Below, one piece after another: positions 1 through 5,651 of a stretch of 6,289 nt of DNA. This DNA is from JANRKN01 sp033763435 (GTDB taxonomy: Bacteria > Planctomycetota > Phycisphaerae > Phycisphaerales > UBA1924). Numbering within the stretch: position 1 is the first letter of the stretch; each line of letters opens with the position of its first letter. The notes below the pieces were generated by a model that was not told the origin of the DNA, ran no database searches, and saw nothing but the letters and a program-made list of their open reading frames with translations. The DNA lies in contig JANRKN010000126.1 in the NCBI GenBank assembly GCA_033763435.1, positions 1-6,289 on the forward strand, written 5' to 3'. The position numbers and the translations under genes are program-made.

Positions 1-46
1 CACGAAACGGATGCGGCCTCAGCTTGGGAAACTCATTCTCAGGCAT
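1..46 (-). CDS. dnaE2: Start of a third gene in the imuAB operon, probably dnaE2 (error-prone DNA polymerase III alpha), cut by the window edge
   Basis: Reading leftward from the ATG at 46-44 gives MPENEFPKLRPHPFR before the window ends, so only 15 codons are visible and no catalytic domain can be seen. A GAGGGAG stretch about 7 nt before the ATG is a good ribosome binding site. The start lies 27 bases after the imuB stop and in the same reading frame, so the two genes are separated by one TGA and nine codons. The name rests on context: imuA-imuB-dnaE2 is the standard order of the mutagenesis cassette, in which DnaE2 is the active translesion polymerase recruited through ImuB. The visible N-terminus is not diagnostic, because the conserved PHP domain would begin further on. 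Another gene is possible. Confidence 0.55.
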   Translation of the reverse strand, partial: MPENEFPKLRPHPFR

Positions 47-73
47 GCCACACTCCCTCAGGCCCACACCCCT

Positions 74-1639
74 TCACGCCCATACCCCATGCACAAACCA
101 CCGCCCCGTCCCCGCCTGACGGAACACCCACACCCAGCGTCCGCTCTCCAGCTCCGCCGCGAAGTACTCCCGGTCCGGCGGCGGCGTCTCCCATCGCCAC
201 CACTCCGCCCCCAGCCGCTCGGGCCCCATGCACCGCCTCACGCGTAAAACCTCGCCCCGCCAATCGATCTGCACGATCGGCCCCTCGGGGCTCATCGCCG
301 TCACCCGCGCGCGCTCGGGCCTGGGAAGCAGCAGCGTCGGGCGCGGGTCGTCCGCCAGCGCGTTCTCAGGCCGCGCCCGCCTCGGCTCGGACGCAGGCAC
401 AAGCCGCGACGTCCGCTCGGGCAGATGGCTCGCGCACAGTTCGGGCCTCAGCACGCGCTCATGGCCCAGGCGCGCGATCAGCGTGTCGAGCAGCTCGGCC
501 GCGCGGTCGTCGTCGGAAAGCCCCAGCGCGTCCACGCCCGGCGCGCCCAGGTCCGGGCTGAGCATCTGCGCGGGCCTGAGCCGTTCGCAGCGCACCCCGA
601 CAAGCTCCACCGCCTCGATGCCCTCGCCGCGCTCGGTGTCCACGCGCTCCAGCCGTGTCGCGAGCAGCGACCACAGATGCCGCTCGCTCGCGCTCGGGCG
701 GCTCAGCACGATCGTCAGCTCCTGCGCCTCCGCCCGCGCACGCACAAGCCTCAGCGTCAGCTGCCGCACCCCCAGCGAGCGCGCCCGCAGCAGCGCCGCG
801 AAGCGTTCCAGCGTGCGCCGCGCCGCGCTCGCGATCGATTCGGCGTGCGTCGTGGGCCCCGCAAACTCGAGCCGCTCGCGCACGGGCTCCGCAGGCCTGA
901 GAAACTCGAGGGTTTCAGGCTCGAGCCCCAGCGCCCGATCAAGCGTGCGGAGCAGCGTCAGCCCCAGCCTGCCCGCGCGGCTTGCGCGCGGAATCGCCAG
1001 AATCTGCCCGATGGTTCGGATGTTCAGCGCCTCCAGCGTCGCTCGGGTCGGCTCATCCAACCCCAGCACCTCGGGCGAGAGCTCACTTACCGCCCGGCAT
1101 TCCTCCCCGCGCGGCACAACGACCCCGCCCGGCACGGCCATGGTGCCCACACCCGCGCCGCGCGAGATCGCCCGCGCCGCGCCGAACGTCCCCGCGCTCG
1201 CCAGCCGCGCACGCAGCCCAAGCCTCTGCAGCGCACGCCGGAGCGACCGAATCAGCCGAGCCTCGCTCCGATACAGATGCTCCGTCCCCGTGATGTCCGC
1301 CAAGAGCCCGTCCGGCGGATCGACCGCGACCCTCGGCGAAACCCGCAGCATCCACCGCCCCAGTGACACCAGCGCCCGCGCCTCGCGCGCCGGTTCCGCC
1401 GCTGCAACCATCGGCACACACCCCGCGGGCAGCAGCGCGCGCGCCTGCGCAAGGTCCATCCCGAGCCTCACACCCGCCGCGAGCGACAGCCCGCAGCACC
1501 GCGCGATCGTCTCACGCCCTCCGACGGCGCGCGTCAGCATCACCGGCCCGCCCGCCGACTCGCCCATCCCCGTACCCATCCGCCGCCGATGCAGATCCGT
1601 CGAGAACTCGGGCAGCCACACGGCCAGGGCACGCTTCAT
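74..1639 (-). CDS. imuB: ImuB, catalytically inactive Y-family DNA polymerase of the mutasome
   Basis: This 521-residue protein has the usual length for ImuB, the adaptor that links the beta clamp, ImuA and DnaE2 during damage-induced translesion synthesis. Visible family landmarks in order: LAVWLPEFSTDLHRR (5-19), where active Y-polymerases carry catalytic acids; GMDLAQARALLP (60-71); PPDGLLADITGTEHLY (108-123), the palm segment; a helix-hairpin-helix-like stretch at about 200-224; SHLPER (404-409); and the ImuB-specific tail GPERLGAEWW (472-481) followed by DREYFAAE and WVFRQ...WFVHGVWA. The missing N-terminal metal ligands fit the known non-catalytic role. The ATG at 1639 is chosen because MKRALAVWLP is the usual ImuB opening and a GGAG lies about 8 nt upstream. 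That start places its first 128 bases inside imuA, implying translational coupling. A clamp-binding motif could not be assigned with certainty. Confidence 0.93.
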   Translation of the reverse strand: MKRALAVWLPEFSTDLHRRRMGTGMGESAGGPVMLTRAVGGRETIARCCGLSLAAGVRLGMDLAQARALLPAGCVPMVAAAEPAREARALVSLGRWMLRVSPRVAVDPPDGLLADITGTEHLYRSEARLIRSLRRALQRLGLRARLASAGTFGAARAISRGAGVGTMAVPGGVVVPRGEECRAVSELSPEVLGLDEPTRATLEALNIRTIGQILAIPRASRAGRLGLTLLRTLDRALGLEPETLEFLRPAEPVRERLEFAGPTTHAESIASAARRTLERFAALLRARSLGVRQLTLRLVRARAEAQELTIVLSRPSASERHLWSLLATRLERVDTERGEGIEAVELVGVRCERLRPAQMLSPDLGAPGVDALGLSDDDRAAELLDTLIARLGHERVLRPELCASHLPERTSRLVPASEPRRARPENALADDPRPTLLLPRPERARVTAMSPEGPIVQIDWRGEVLRVRRCMGPERLGAEWWRWETPPPDREYFAAELESGRWVWVFRQAGTGRWFVHGVWA

Positions 1640-2384
1640 GGTCCAGCTCCACGCTCCAGCGCCGGGGCAGCCCCGCCTCCGGCTGCGCTCCCTTGCACCG
1701 CACCAGCTCCACGCTCCACCGCCGCGCGTGCGAAGCGTCGCTCTCGCCCGAGGCCTCGCGCATGCCGTGGGCCAGCGGCTCGATGCTCCACCTCGTCGCC
1801 GCGGCCGAGGGCGTCCGCAGGTCCGACCGCGTCAGCAGCGCCAGCGCGCCCGAGCTCTCCGCCGCGAGCTGCAGCCGGCGCGTCAGAAACAGATCCAGCC
1901 CCGACGCATCGCCCAGCACGAGCGCGCCCGCGCGGAGCGCAACGTCCATCGCCCACGCGCGGTCCTGAGCCGCGTCGATCACCAGACAGCGCGAAACATC
2001 CAGCCCCGCCGCGGCCAGCGCGTGAGGCCAGACGCCCGGCAGCCCCACGCACACCGTCAGCATGGGCCGAAGCCGCTCCCGCGCCGAGTTCGCCAGCCGC
2101 AGCATCGCCGTCATCGGCGGCCACGCGCCCTCCCGCCCCGACGTCAACTCATGAATCGCCCCCGCGCACAGCCCCCGCGCGGGCAACGTCCGATCGATCG
2201 CCTCCAAGCCCCACGGCACAGCCACCGGCCCGCCCACCCCACCCGTCAGTCCCACCCGCGAACTCAGCACCGATCTCGTCCGCTCCGCCAAGGCCTCAAG
2301 CTGCGCACGCCGATCCTCGCCGCTCCGCGGACTGGCCGACCTCCCGGGCGAAAGGACCGTCTGTTGCTCGGTCGAAAGGCGCAT
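1512..2384 (-). CDS. imuA: ImuA-like RecA-fold accessory protein of the mutagenesis cassette
   Basis: The 290-residue product matches the ImuA pattern: GLEAIDRTLPARGL (59-72), GAIHELT (75-81), a central HALAAAGLDVSRCLVID (121-137), RRLQLAAESSGALALL (169-184), then TRWSIEP (197-203) and the tail RRWSVEL...RRWSVEL (221-247). No intact Walker A GxxxxGK(S/T) is seen; TSGREGAW sits at the equivalent place. ImuA proteins are RecA-like, cooperate with ImuB and DnaE2, and several lack a functional P-loop. I choose the ATG at 2384 over the in-frame GTG at 2408 because the promoter -10 hexamer lies between them, so the longer form would not be on the transcript. The last 43 codons overlap imuB and become Gly/Arg/Ala-rich, which suggests that imuB constrains them. 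First gene of the operon. Confidence 0.88.
   Translation of the reverse strand: MRLSTEQQTVLSPGRSASPRSGEDRRAQLEALAERTRSVLSSRVGLTGGVGGPVAVPWGLEAIDRTLPARGLCAGAIHELTSGREGAWPPMTAMLRLANSARERLRPMLTVCVGLPGVWPHALAAAGLDVSRCLVIDAAQDRAWAMDVALRAGALVLGDASGLDLFLTRRLQLAAESSGALALLTRSDLRTPSAAATRWSIEPLAHGMREASGESDASHARRWSVELVRCKGAQPEAGLPRRWSVELDHEACPGRVAARVLDGSASAADGYGDGRVGGRAGDADARRRRA
1643..1724 (-). repeat. Two 22-bp direct repeats 60 bp apart inside imuA
   Basis: Bases 1643-1664 and 1703-1724 are identical at 21 of 22 positions and exactly 20 codons apart, so both encode RRWSVEL in the imuA frame. The copy nearer imuB also supplies the GGAGCTGG serving as the imuB ribosome binding site. The remaining 38 bases of the 60-bp period do not match, so this is not a full tandem duplication. 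The ImuA family often has paired 'RW-VEL ... W-LE' segments in its tail, so the protein-level pairing may be ancestral. Confidence 0.7.
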
Positions 2385-2418
2385 TCTGTCAGGATACTGT
2401 ACGGACACTGCCCGTCAA
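2385..2418 (-). promoter_or_regulatory. Promoter of the imuA-imuB-dnaE2 operon
   Basis: On the minus strand TTGACG (2418-2413) and TATCCT (2396-2391) are separated by 16 bp, matching 5/6 and 4/6 of the sigma-70 consensus. The -10 is followed by GACAGA and then the ATG at 2384, so transcription should begin at or beside the start codon. That implies a leaderless mRNA. No Shine-Dalgarno sequence is available to this start. Confidence 0.6.
2387..2407. promoter_or_regulatory. Candidate SOS (LexA-type) operator: 21-bp imperfect palindrome over the imuA -10
   Basis: The outer arms are TGTC (2387-2390) and GACA (2404-2407), with further symmetric G, A, A positions inside. The minus strand can also be read as a direct repeat ACAG-N7-ACAG overlapping the -10. 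Both lie where a repressor would block RNA polymerase, and imuA operons in other bacteria are typically LexA-controlled. The motif does not match the E. coli, Bacillus or alphaproteobacterial LexA boxes, so the identification is inference. Confidence 0.35.
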
Positions 2419-2495
2419 GGGCGCATCCAAACAAAATCCGATCAATGTGCACGCAAATCCATGTCCTGCCTTTGATTGTGCATAGGTCTGTCCTC

Positions 2496-2560
2496 GGTAG
2501 GTCGCCCCTCCGAGCCGACCCGCCCGCTCCCCTTTCTTCTCCCTCGCCTTGGGTGCCACC
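2496..2560 (+). repeat. Left inverted end block of the island
   Basis: The outer 24 bases (2496-2519) begin GGTAGGTCG and end CTCCGAGCCGAC. They match the reverse complement of 3495-3518 at 22 of 24 positions. The inner 13 bases (2547-2559), CCTTGGGTGCCAC, are identical to the reverse complement of 3467-3479. The spacer between blocks differs in sequence and is 13 bp longer on this side. The outer block can form a weak hairpin here; the right copy is a perfect one. Confidence 0.7.
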
Positions 2561-2719
2561 ATGCCCCGAGGGAGCGTGGTGCTCACGCCGTGCCCCGCTC
2601 TCCCAACCGCGCCTCACACCACCCGACCTCTCATCTTCCGTTACACTCTCCCACATGGTTGCCCCGGCCCGGGCCAGCACGCGCCACGCCCACGCGCGGA
2701 CGTCGCTTCGCTCCGCGAA
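2561..2719. other. Non-coding stretch between left end block and first palindromic repeat
   Basis: No gene is recognised here. It contains the perfect 10-bp palindrome GGCCCGGGCC at 2666-2675. An open frame starting at 2549 runs through it into the gene at 2852, but its residues are Pro/Arg/His-rich with no recognisable domain, so I treat it as untranslated. Confidence 0.5.
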
Positions 2720-2814
2720 CGGGTGGCACGGCTTGAGCGGGCTTTGGCGCTCAAGCCGTGGTTGGACGCGGATCGCACGGCTGGGCGCTTGGGCCAAGCC
2801 GTGGCACCAAAGGT
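2720..2814 (+). repeat. Palindromic double-hairpin repeat, copy 1
   Basis: This 95-bp unit matches 3386-3480 at 85 of 95 positions without gaps. Hairpin 1 has the perfect stem CGGCTTGAGCG (2729-2739) and CGCTCAAGCCG (2748-2758) around an 8-nt loop; in this copy it extends outward to 13 bp. Hairpin 2 pairs CACGGCT with AGCCGTG near the distal end. Differences between copies fall mainly in the hairpin loops, while the outer stems and the linker are conserved. This resembles REP/BIME-type or MITE-type palindromic units. Confidence 0.8.
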
Positions 2815-2851
2815 GCGGTACCCGGCGAGTTGCTGCGAGAAGAGAGATCGC

Positions 2852-3376
2852 ATGCTTCGGAAACAGTCTCAATTAGTGGGCGTGGCTGCGGCGGGTGTCG
2901 TCGTCTTAGTATTTGTGCTATTTGTTAATGTGCGAAGCAATCGCAGTCGATTTACGATGAACCAGCGGCTCGAGATCATTAGGCCGGAGCGATTAATTGA
3001 CGTTTTGGATGCGATCAATTGCTATATACGTCGCGAGTCTTCCTGGCCATCAAGCACTGGTGGGCTGGTAGGCTCAAAGTGCCTAGATTTGGTCGGTTTG
3101 GGGGGTGGCGCAGGGCGTGTAATCGCGCCTGAGAGTTTTGATTTCTACGATGGTTGGGAGAGAAGTTTTGACGTCATGATTTTAGTCGGCGGCAATTTAT
3201 CTTTGCCTCCTGACGCGATCGTTGCCGTCGCTTTGCCTACTGTCGCCATTCCTAATATTGCAATTACAATAACACGCGATGGTGCTGTTGAGGCAGTTTC
3301 AAGATCTCAGTGGGCACAAGATCGCGAGGCTTGGAGTCGGAAACTTCGGGGCCTAGAGATTTGGGCCAAGCCTTGA
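2852..3376 (+). CDS. Small membrane-anchored protein with a pseudopilin-like pattern, low G+C
   Basis: The 174-residue product is not a family I recognise with certainty. Residues 7-27 (QLVGVAAAGVVVLVFVLFVNV) form one N-terminal transmembrane segment after a short basic start, so the rest is probably outside the cytoplasmic membrane. RLIDVLDAINCYIRRESSWP (47-66), then YDGWERSFDVMI (99-110) and ITRDGAVEAV (140-149), recall the 'AL..Y....g.wP / D.WG.p... / DG.VE' layout of type II secretion pseudopilins and planctomycete prepilin-like proteins. The GFTLIE processing motif is absent. I chose the ATG at 2852 because the transmembrane segment follows at once and a purine-rich GAGAAGAGAGA lies just upstream. 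G+C is about 50% over 2881-3000, far below the neighbours. The stop lies in sequence resembling the flanking repeat (TTGGGCCAAGCC), so its 3' end may be repeat-derived. Confidence 0.65.
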   Translation: MLRKQSQLVGVAAAGVVVLVFVLFVNVRSNRSRFTMNQRLEIIRPERLIDVLDAINCYIRRESSWPSSTGGLVGSKCLDLVGLGGGAGRVIAPESFDFYDGWERSFDVMILVGGNLSLPPDAIVAVALPTVAIPNIAITITRDGAVEAVSRSQWAQDREAWSRKLRGLEIWAKP

Positions 3377-3385
3377 TCTTGGGGT

Positions 3386-3480
3386 CGGGTGGCTCGGCTT
3401 GAGCGGGCTCGGGCGCTCAAGCCGTGGTTGGACGCGGATCGCACGGCATGGCCCGAGCGCCAAGCCGTGGCACCCAAGGT
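3386..3480 (+). repeat. Palindromic double-hairpin repeat, copy 2
   Basis: This is the second copy of the unit at 2720-2814, same orientation, offset 666 bp. Hairpin 1 keeps the perfect 11-bp stem (3395-3405 with 3414-3424) around a loop changed at two bases. Hairpin 2 pairs CACGGC with GCCGTG and adds an inner TGGC/GCCA stem. It begins 9 bp after the stop of the low-G+C gene, and its last bases form the inner block of the right end. Confidence 0.8.
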
Positions 3481-3518
3481 AGGCGAACAGGACCGTCGGC
3501 TCGGAGAGCCGACCTACC
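3467..3518 (-). repeat. Right inverted end block of the island
   Basis: This block is the inverted partner of 2496-2560. The inner 13 bases are identical and the outer 24 match at 22 positions. It overlaps the distal end of palindromic repeat copy 2, so on this side end block and repeat form one continuous unit. On the left, 159 bp separate the end block from copy 1. Confidence 0.7.
3495..3513 (-). terminator. Stem-loop 19 bp after the ADP-ribosylglycohydrolase stop, possible terminator
   Basis: GTCGGCTC (3495-3502) and GAGCCGAC (3506-3513) form a perfect 8-bp G+C-rich stem with a 3-nt loop, just past the stop of the leftward gene at 3532. It could also act on rightward transcription from the low-G+C gene. 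There is no T-run on either strand, so it is not a classical intrinsic terminator. It is part of the repeat and may only incidentally affect transcription. Confidence 0.35.
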
Positions 3519-3531
3519 CGAACGCGCCGCC

Positions 3532-5514
3532 TCACCGCCCGTTGCGCATGTCCGCCAGCTCACCCGCGCGCAAAAGCGCCTCCAGGTACGCCCGGTCGTG
3601 TTCATCCGCGGCACCCGAACCGTCCAGATCCGTCGGCGTCGCGTGGATCGCGTGCAGGTCTTCGATGTCCACCCGGCCATCGCTGTTGACATCAAAGCTC
3701 GGGCGCGTCGGCGGCGCAAAGGGCGCGAGCATATCAAGCTCCGCGCACGTCACAAACGTGTTGCTCCCGCCCGCGGGGCCGCTGAGCCGCACCGCCGTGA
3801 CCGTCGCGGGCGCGCTCAGCACAAAGTCCATCGTCTGAAAGGGTCGTGCCGCGTCGAGCGGTTCGGACCATGCGCCGGTGGCGGGCGTCCACACGCCGCC
3901 GATCAGCAGTTGTACGCTCACGGACGTGAACCATCCGCCGTTCGGCGCGGGCGTGGTGGGGGAGGGATAGTGATCGCCCTCGATAAACCGCACGGCGCTC
4001 GCCTGGACCGCGCGGTCGTACGTCACGGTGAGCGTCGCGGTGCTGCCGGTGCCGAAGCTCGTGTAGAACGTCAGATCCGCGTTCGACGGCTCGCGCCCGC
4101 GGCCGTCGAGCTCGACAGCGTTGGCGTAATAGCCCGGCCAGCCCGCGCCGGAATCTCCGGGCGGCGGTGAGCCGAACGCGCCCGAGGCCGTCACTGTGCC
4201 GCCCTCGTCGCGCACGCGCCGATTCGCCGAGCGAACGTTGCGCTGCCACGTCGGGTTGTGCAGCACCGCCGGTCCGCCCGCGGGCCGGGGCAGAACCCAG
4301 CGTCGCGTGTCAGCGTCGGCGCGCCCGCCCGCCTCGAGAATCGTCTGCTCAACCCGCGGCAACATCCGCTGAGCCATCAGCGTGAACGTGTCCTCCGCGC
4401 CCGCGTCCGCCGGCAGATAGTCGGGCAGGTTGTCGCGCGTGCGCGTGACCCAGAAGCGATCAGAGAGCGTCTGCGTCGGGAACGCATCGCGAACCCACTG
4501 CGTGCCGTGCATCAGGCCCAGCAGCCCGCCGAGCGTCGCGGTCGCGTTGTCGCTGTCCCATCCCCAGAGCGTGCCGATCTGGATCGTGCGCTTGAGGTCG
4601 CACGCGCCATACAGCAGCGCCGCGATGCCGCCCGCGAAGTTGACGGTGGACTCGTACCAATCGCGATAGACGAACCCGTTGGCCGCGGCGTTGAGCTGAT
4701 AGCGCTGGTACACCTTGTCGCGCGTGGATTCCCAGTCGTTCGCGTCGGGGTTCGCGAGGTAATCCGCGAGCACAAAGTCCACAACGTCGGCGCTCTTGGA
4801 AGTGTTGGGAAGATACTCACGCGCGCGCTGCACGAGCCACAGCGCGCGGTCGCGCCCCGAGAGCCCCGCGGGCACCTGCGTCGCGAGGCTGTAGAGAACG
4901 ACGAAGTACTCCGCCGCGTGGGCCGCGTAGCCGGTCGCGGTGGTGGAGATCGCCAGGTCCGCAAGGTCAAGCGCGACCTCGGGCATGCCGGGCGCGAGCG
5001 CGCCGAAGAGCTCGGTGGTGAGCTGCGCGTCGATGCGCAGCGCGTCGCGATTGGCAACGAGCATGCCGGTGGAGGGCGGGCGCACGCCCCGGTCCATGAG
5101 CGCCCGCGCGCGGGCGTTGGAGACCCAGATGAAGCGGTTGATGTGCGTGATCCAGCCCGAGGCAAGCTGCGCCGACGTCAGGCGGTTCGTCGCGTGCTGG
5201 TTCCAGAGGTGCAAGTAGACATACTCAATGTCCGTGTCGTCGTCCGCGCCGAAGGGATCCTGAAACACGAACGTGATCTGCGGCGAGCCCGTCCCCCAGC
5301 TCGCATCCGTGTAGAACGGCGGGTTCTGGCGCTGCCCCTCAGTCCGCAGGCCCGTCCAGTTCGCGACGCACTGCGCAAGCCACATCGCTCGCAAGCGATC
5401 GGCATACTCATCCTGACGCAGCACCCGCGAAGGCTGCGCGATCGCCGCCCCGGCGCACACCGACAGAGCCACGAGAGCGAGACTCCGCCGGGCCGCTGAC
5501 AATCGTGCGATCAT
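3532..5514 (-). CDS. Secreted ADP-ribosylglycohydrolase-like protein with discoidin-like and dockerin-like domains
   Basis: The 660-residue protein starts with a signal peptide (MIARLSAARR, hydrophobic SLALVALSVCAGAA, probable cleavage after AIA at 26). Residues about 33-400 resemble the ADP-ribosylglycohydrolase (DraG/ARH) fold: an RLRAMWLAQCVANWTG opening, the metal-site segment DDDTD (91-95), and a C-terminal metal segment GWDSDNATATLGGLLG (318-333). The usual D-x-D-T is D-S-D-N here. Residues about 425-597 form a beta-rich region like an F5/8-type carbohydrate-binding domain. Two calcium loops, DVNSDGRVDIED (608-619) and DLDGSGAADEHD (629-640), make a dockerin-like tail. Known relatives remove ADP-ribose from proteins or small molecules; the export here suggests another glycosidic substrate. 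Earlier in-frame starts (5565, 5718) are rejected because they would bury the signal peptide. Metal ligands appear mostly kept, but activity is unproven. Confidence 0.8.
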   Translation of the reverse strand: MIARLSAARRSLALVALSVCAGAAIAQPSRVLRQDEYADRLRAMWLAQCVANWTGLRTEGQRQNPPFYTDASWGTGSPQITFVFQDPFGADDDTDIEYVYLHLWNQHATNRLTSAQLASGWITHINRFIWVSNARARALMDRGVRPPSTGMLVANRDALRIDAQLTTELFGALAPGMPEVALDLADLAISTTATGYAAHAAEYFVVLYSLATQVPAGLSGRDRALWLVQRAREYLPNTSKSADVVDFVLADYLANPDANDWESTRDKVYQRYQLNAAANGFVYRDWYESTVNFAGGIAALLYGACDLKRTIQIGTLWGWDSDNATATLGGLLGLMHGTQWVRDAFPTQTLSDRFWVTRTRDNLPDYLPADAGAEDTFTLMAQRMLPRVEQTILEAGGRADADTRRWVLPRPAGGPAVLHNPTWQRNVRSANRRVRDEGGTVTASGAFGSPPPGDSGAGWPGYYANAVELDGRGREPSNADLTFYTSFGTGSTATLTVTYDRAVQASAVRFIEGDHYPSPTTPAPNGGWFTSVSVQLLIGGVWTPATGAWSEPLDAARPFQTMDFVLSAPATVTAVRLSGPAGGSNTFVTCAELDMLAPFAPPTRPSFDVNSDGRVDIEDLHAIHATPTDLDGSGAADEHDRAYLEALLRAGELADMRNGR

Positions 5515-5526
5515 CTGCTCAGCATA
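5515..5526 (-). promoter_or_regulatory. -10-like element for the ADP-ribosylglycohydrolase gene, implying a leaderless transcript
   Basis: TATGCT (5526-5521 on the minus strand, 4/6 of consensus) ends exactly 6 nt before the ATG at 5514. No convincing -35 is found at 16-18 bp; that position falls within the inverted repeat at 5536-5553. There is no clear Shine-Dalgarno sequence (GCTGAGCAG precedes the ATG). Confidence 0.4.
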
Positions 5527-5535
5527 TCGCAAATC

Positions 5536-5553
5536 CCCTGTCGAACGACAGGG
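5536..5553. promoter_or_regulatory. 18-bp perfect inverted repeat at the -35 position of the ADP-ribosylglycohydrolase promoter
   Basis: CCCTGTCG and CGACAGGG flank the dinucleotide AA. The palindrome covers the place where a -35 hexamer would be, and no good hexamer is present, so an activator or repressor site is plausible. It lies upstream of the inferred start site, so it is more likely a DNA-binding site than an RNA hairpin. If transcription began further upstream it would instead form a 5'-leader hairpin. Confidence 0.4.
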
Positions 5554-5606
5554 TTTACGCAGCATTCTCACTCCGCCCGACAGATCGTCCTCAGCGCGCC
5601 TCCGTG

Positions 5607-5645
5607 GCCAGCACCACGCTGGCGCCCGCGCCCCTCTGGTACACT
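5607..5645 (+). promoter_or_regulatory. Candidate kinase promoter with inverted repeat in the -35 region
   Basis: TACACT at 5640-5645 (4/6 of the -10 consensus) is followed by six bases and then the ATG at 5652. Upstream, GCCAGC (5607-5612) and GCTGGC (5618-5623) form a perfect 6-bp inverted repeat with a 5-nt centre, ending 16 bp before the -10. No strong -35 hexamer is seen. In this G+C-rich sequence short inverted repeats are common, so confidence is limited. Confidence 0.35.
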
Positions 5646-5651
5646 CGGCGC

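Larger units (their letters stand above)
2496..3518. mobile_element. Repeat-bounded low-G+C island of 1,023 bp, possible non-autonomous element
   Basis: Inverted end blocks (2496-2560 and 3467-3518) enclose two direct 95-bp palindromic repeats, and between the repeats lies a single gene near 50% G+C in a genome otherwise near 70% or above. No transposase or integrase is present and no target-site duplication is evident beside the ends. It could be a non-autonomous element mobilised in trans, or a cargo gene inserted by recombination between pre-existing chromosomal repeats. Confidence 0.4.

Noticed and set aside
2549..2851. N-terminal extension of the low-G+C gene from an ATG at 2549
   Set aside because: It would translate through the left end block and palindromic repeat copy 1 and would bury the transmembrane segment; the ATG at 2852 gives a sensible membrane protein.
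228..2876. An 882-codon plus-strand open frame
   Set aside because: It is antisense to imuA and imuB, is Ser/Arg/Pro/Ala-rich with no domain, and arises from the scarcity of stop codons in very high G+C DNA.
2496..3518. CRISPR array or complete insertion sequence
   Set aside because: There are only two direct repeats 666 bp apart with no regular spacers, and no transposase or target-site duplication.
3389..3838. Open frame whose start encodes a peptide similar to the one in repeat copy 1 (RLERA-ALKPWLDADRTA)
   Set aside because: The similarity comes only from the DNA repeat, and the rest is antisense to the hydrolase gene. Such frames are a likely source of spurious hypothetical proteins.
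4258..5499. A 413-codon plus-strand open frame
   Set aside because: It is antisense to the well-supported hydrolase, Arg/Val/Ala-rich with no recognisable motif; a composition artefact.
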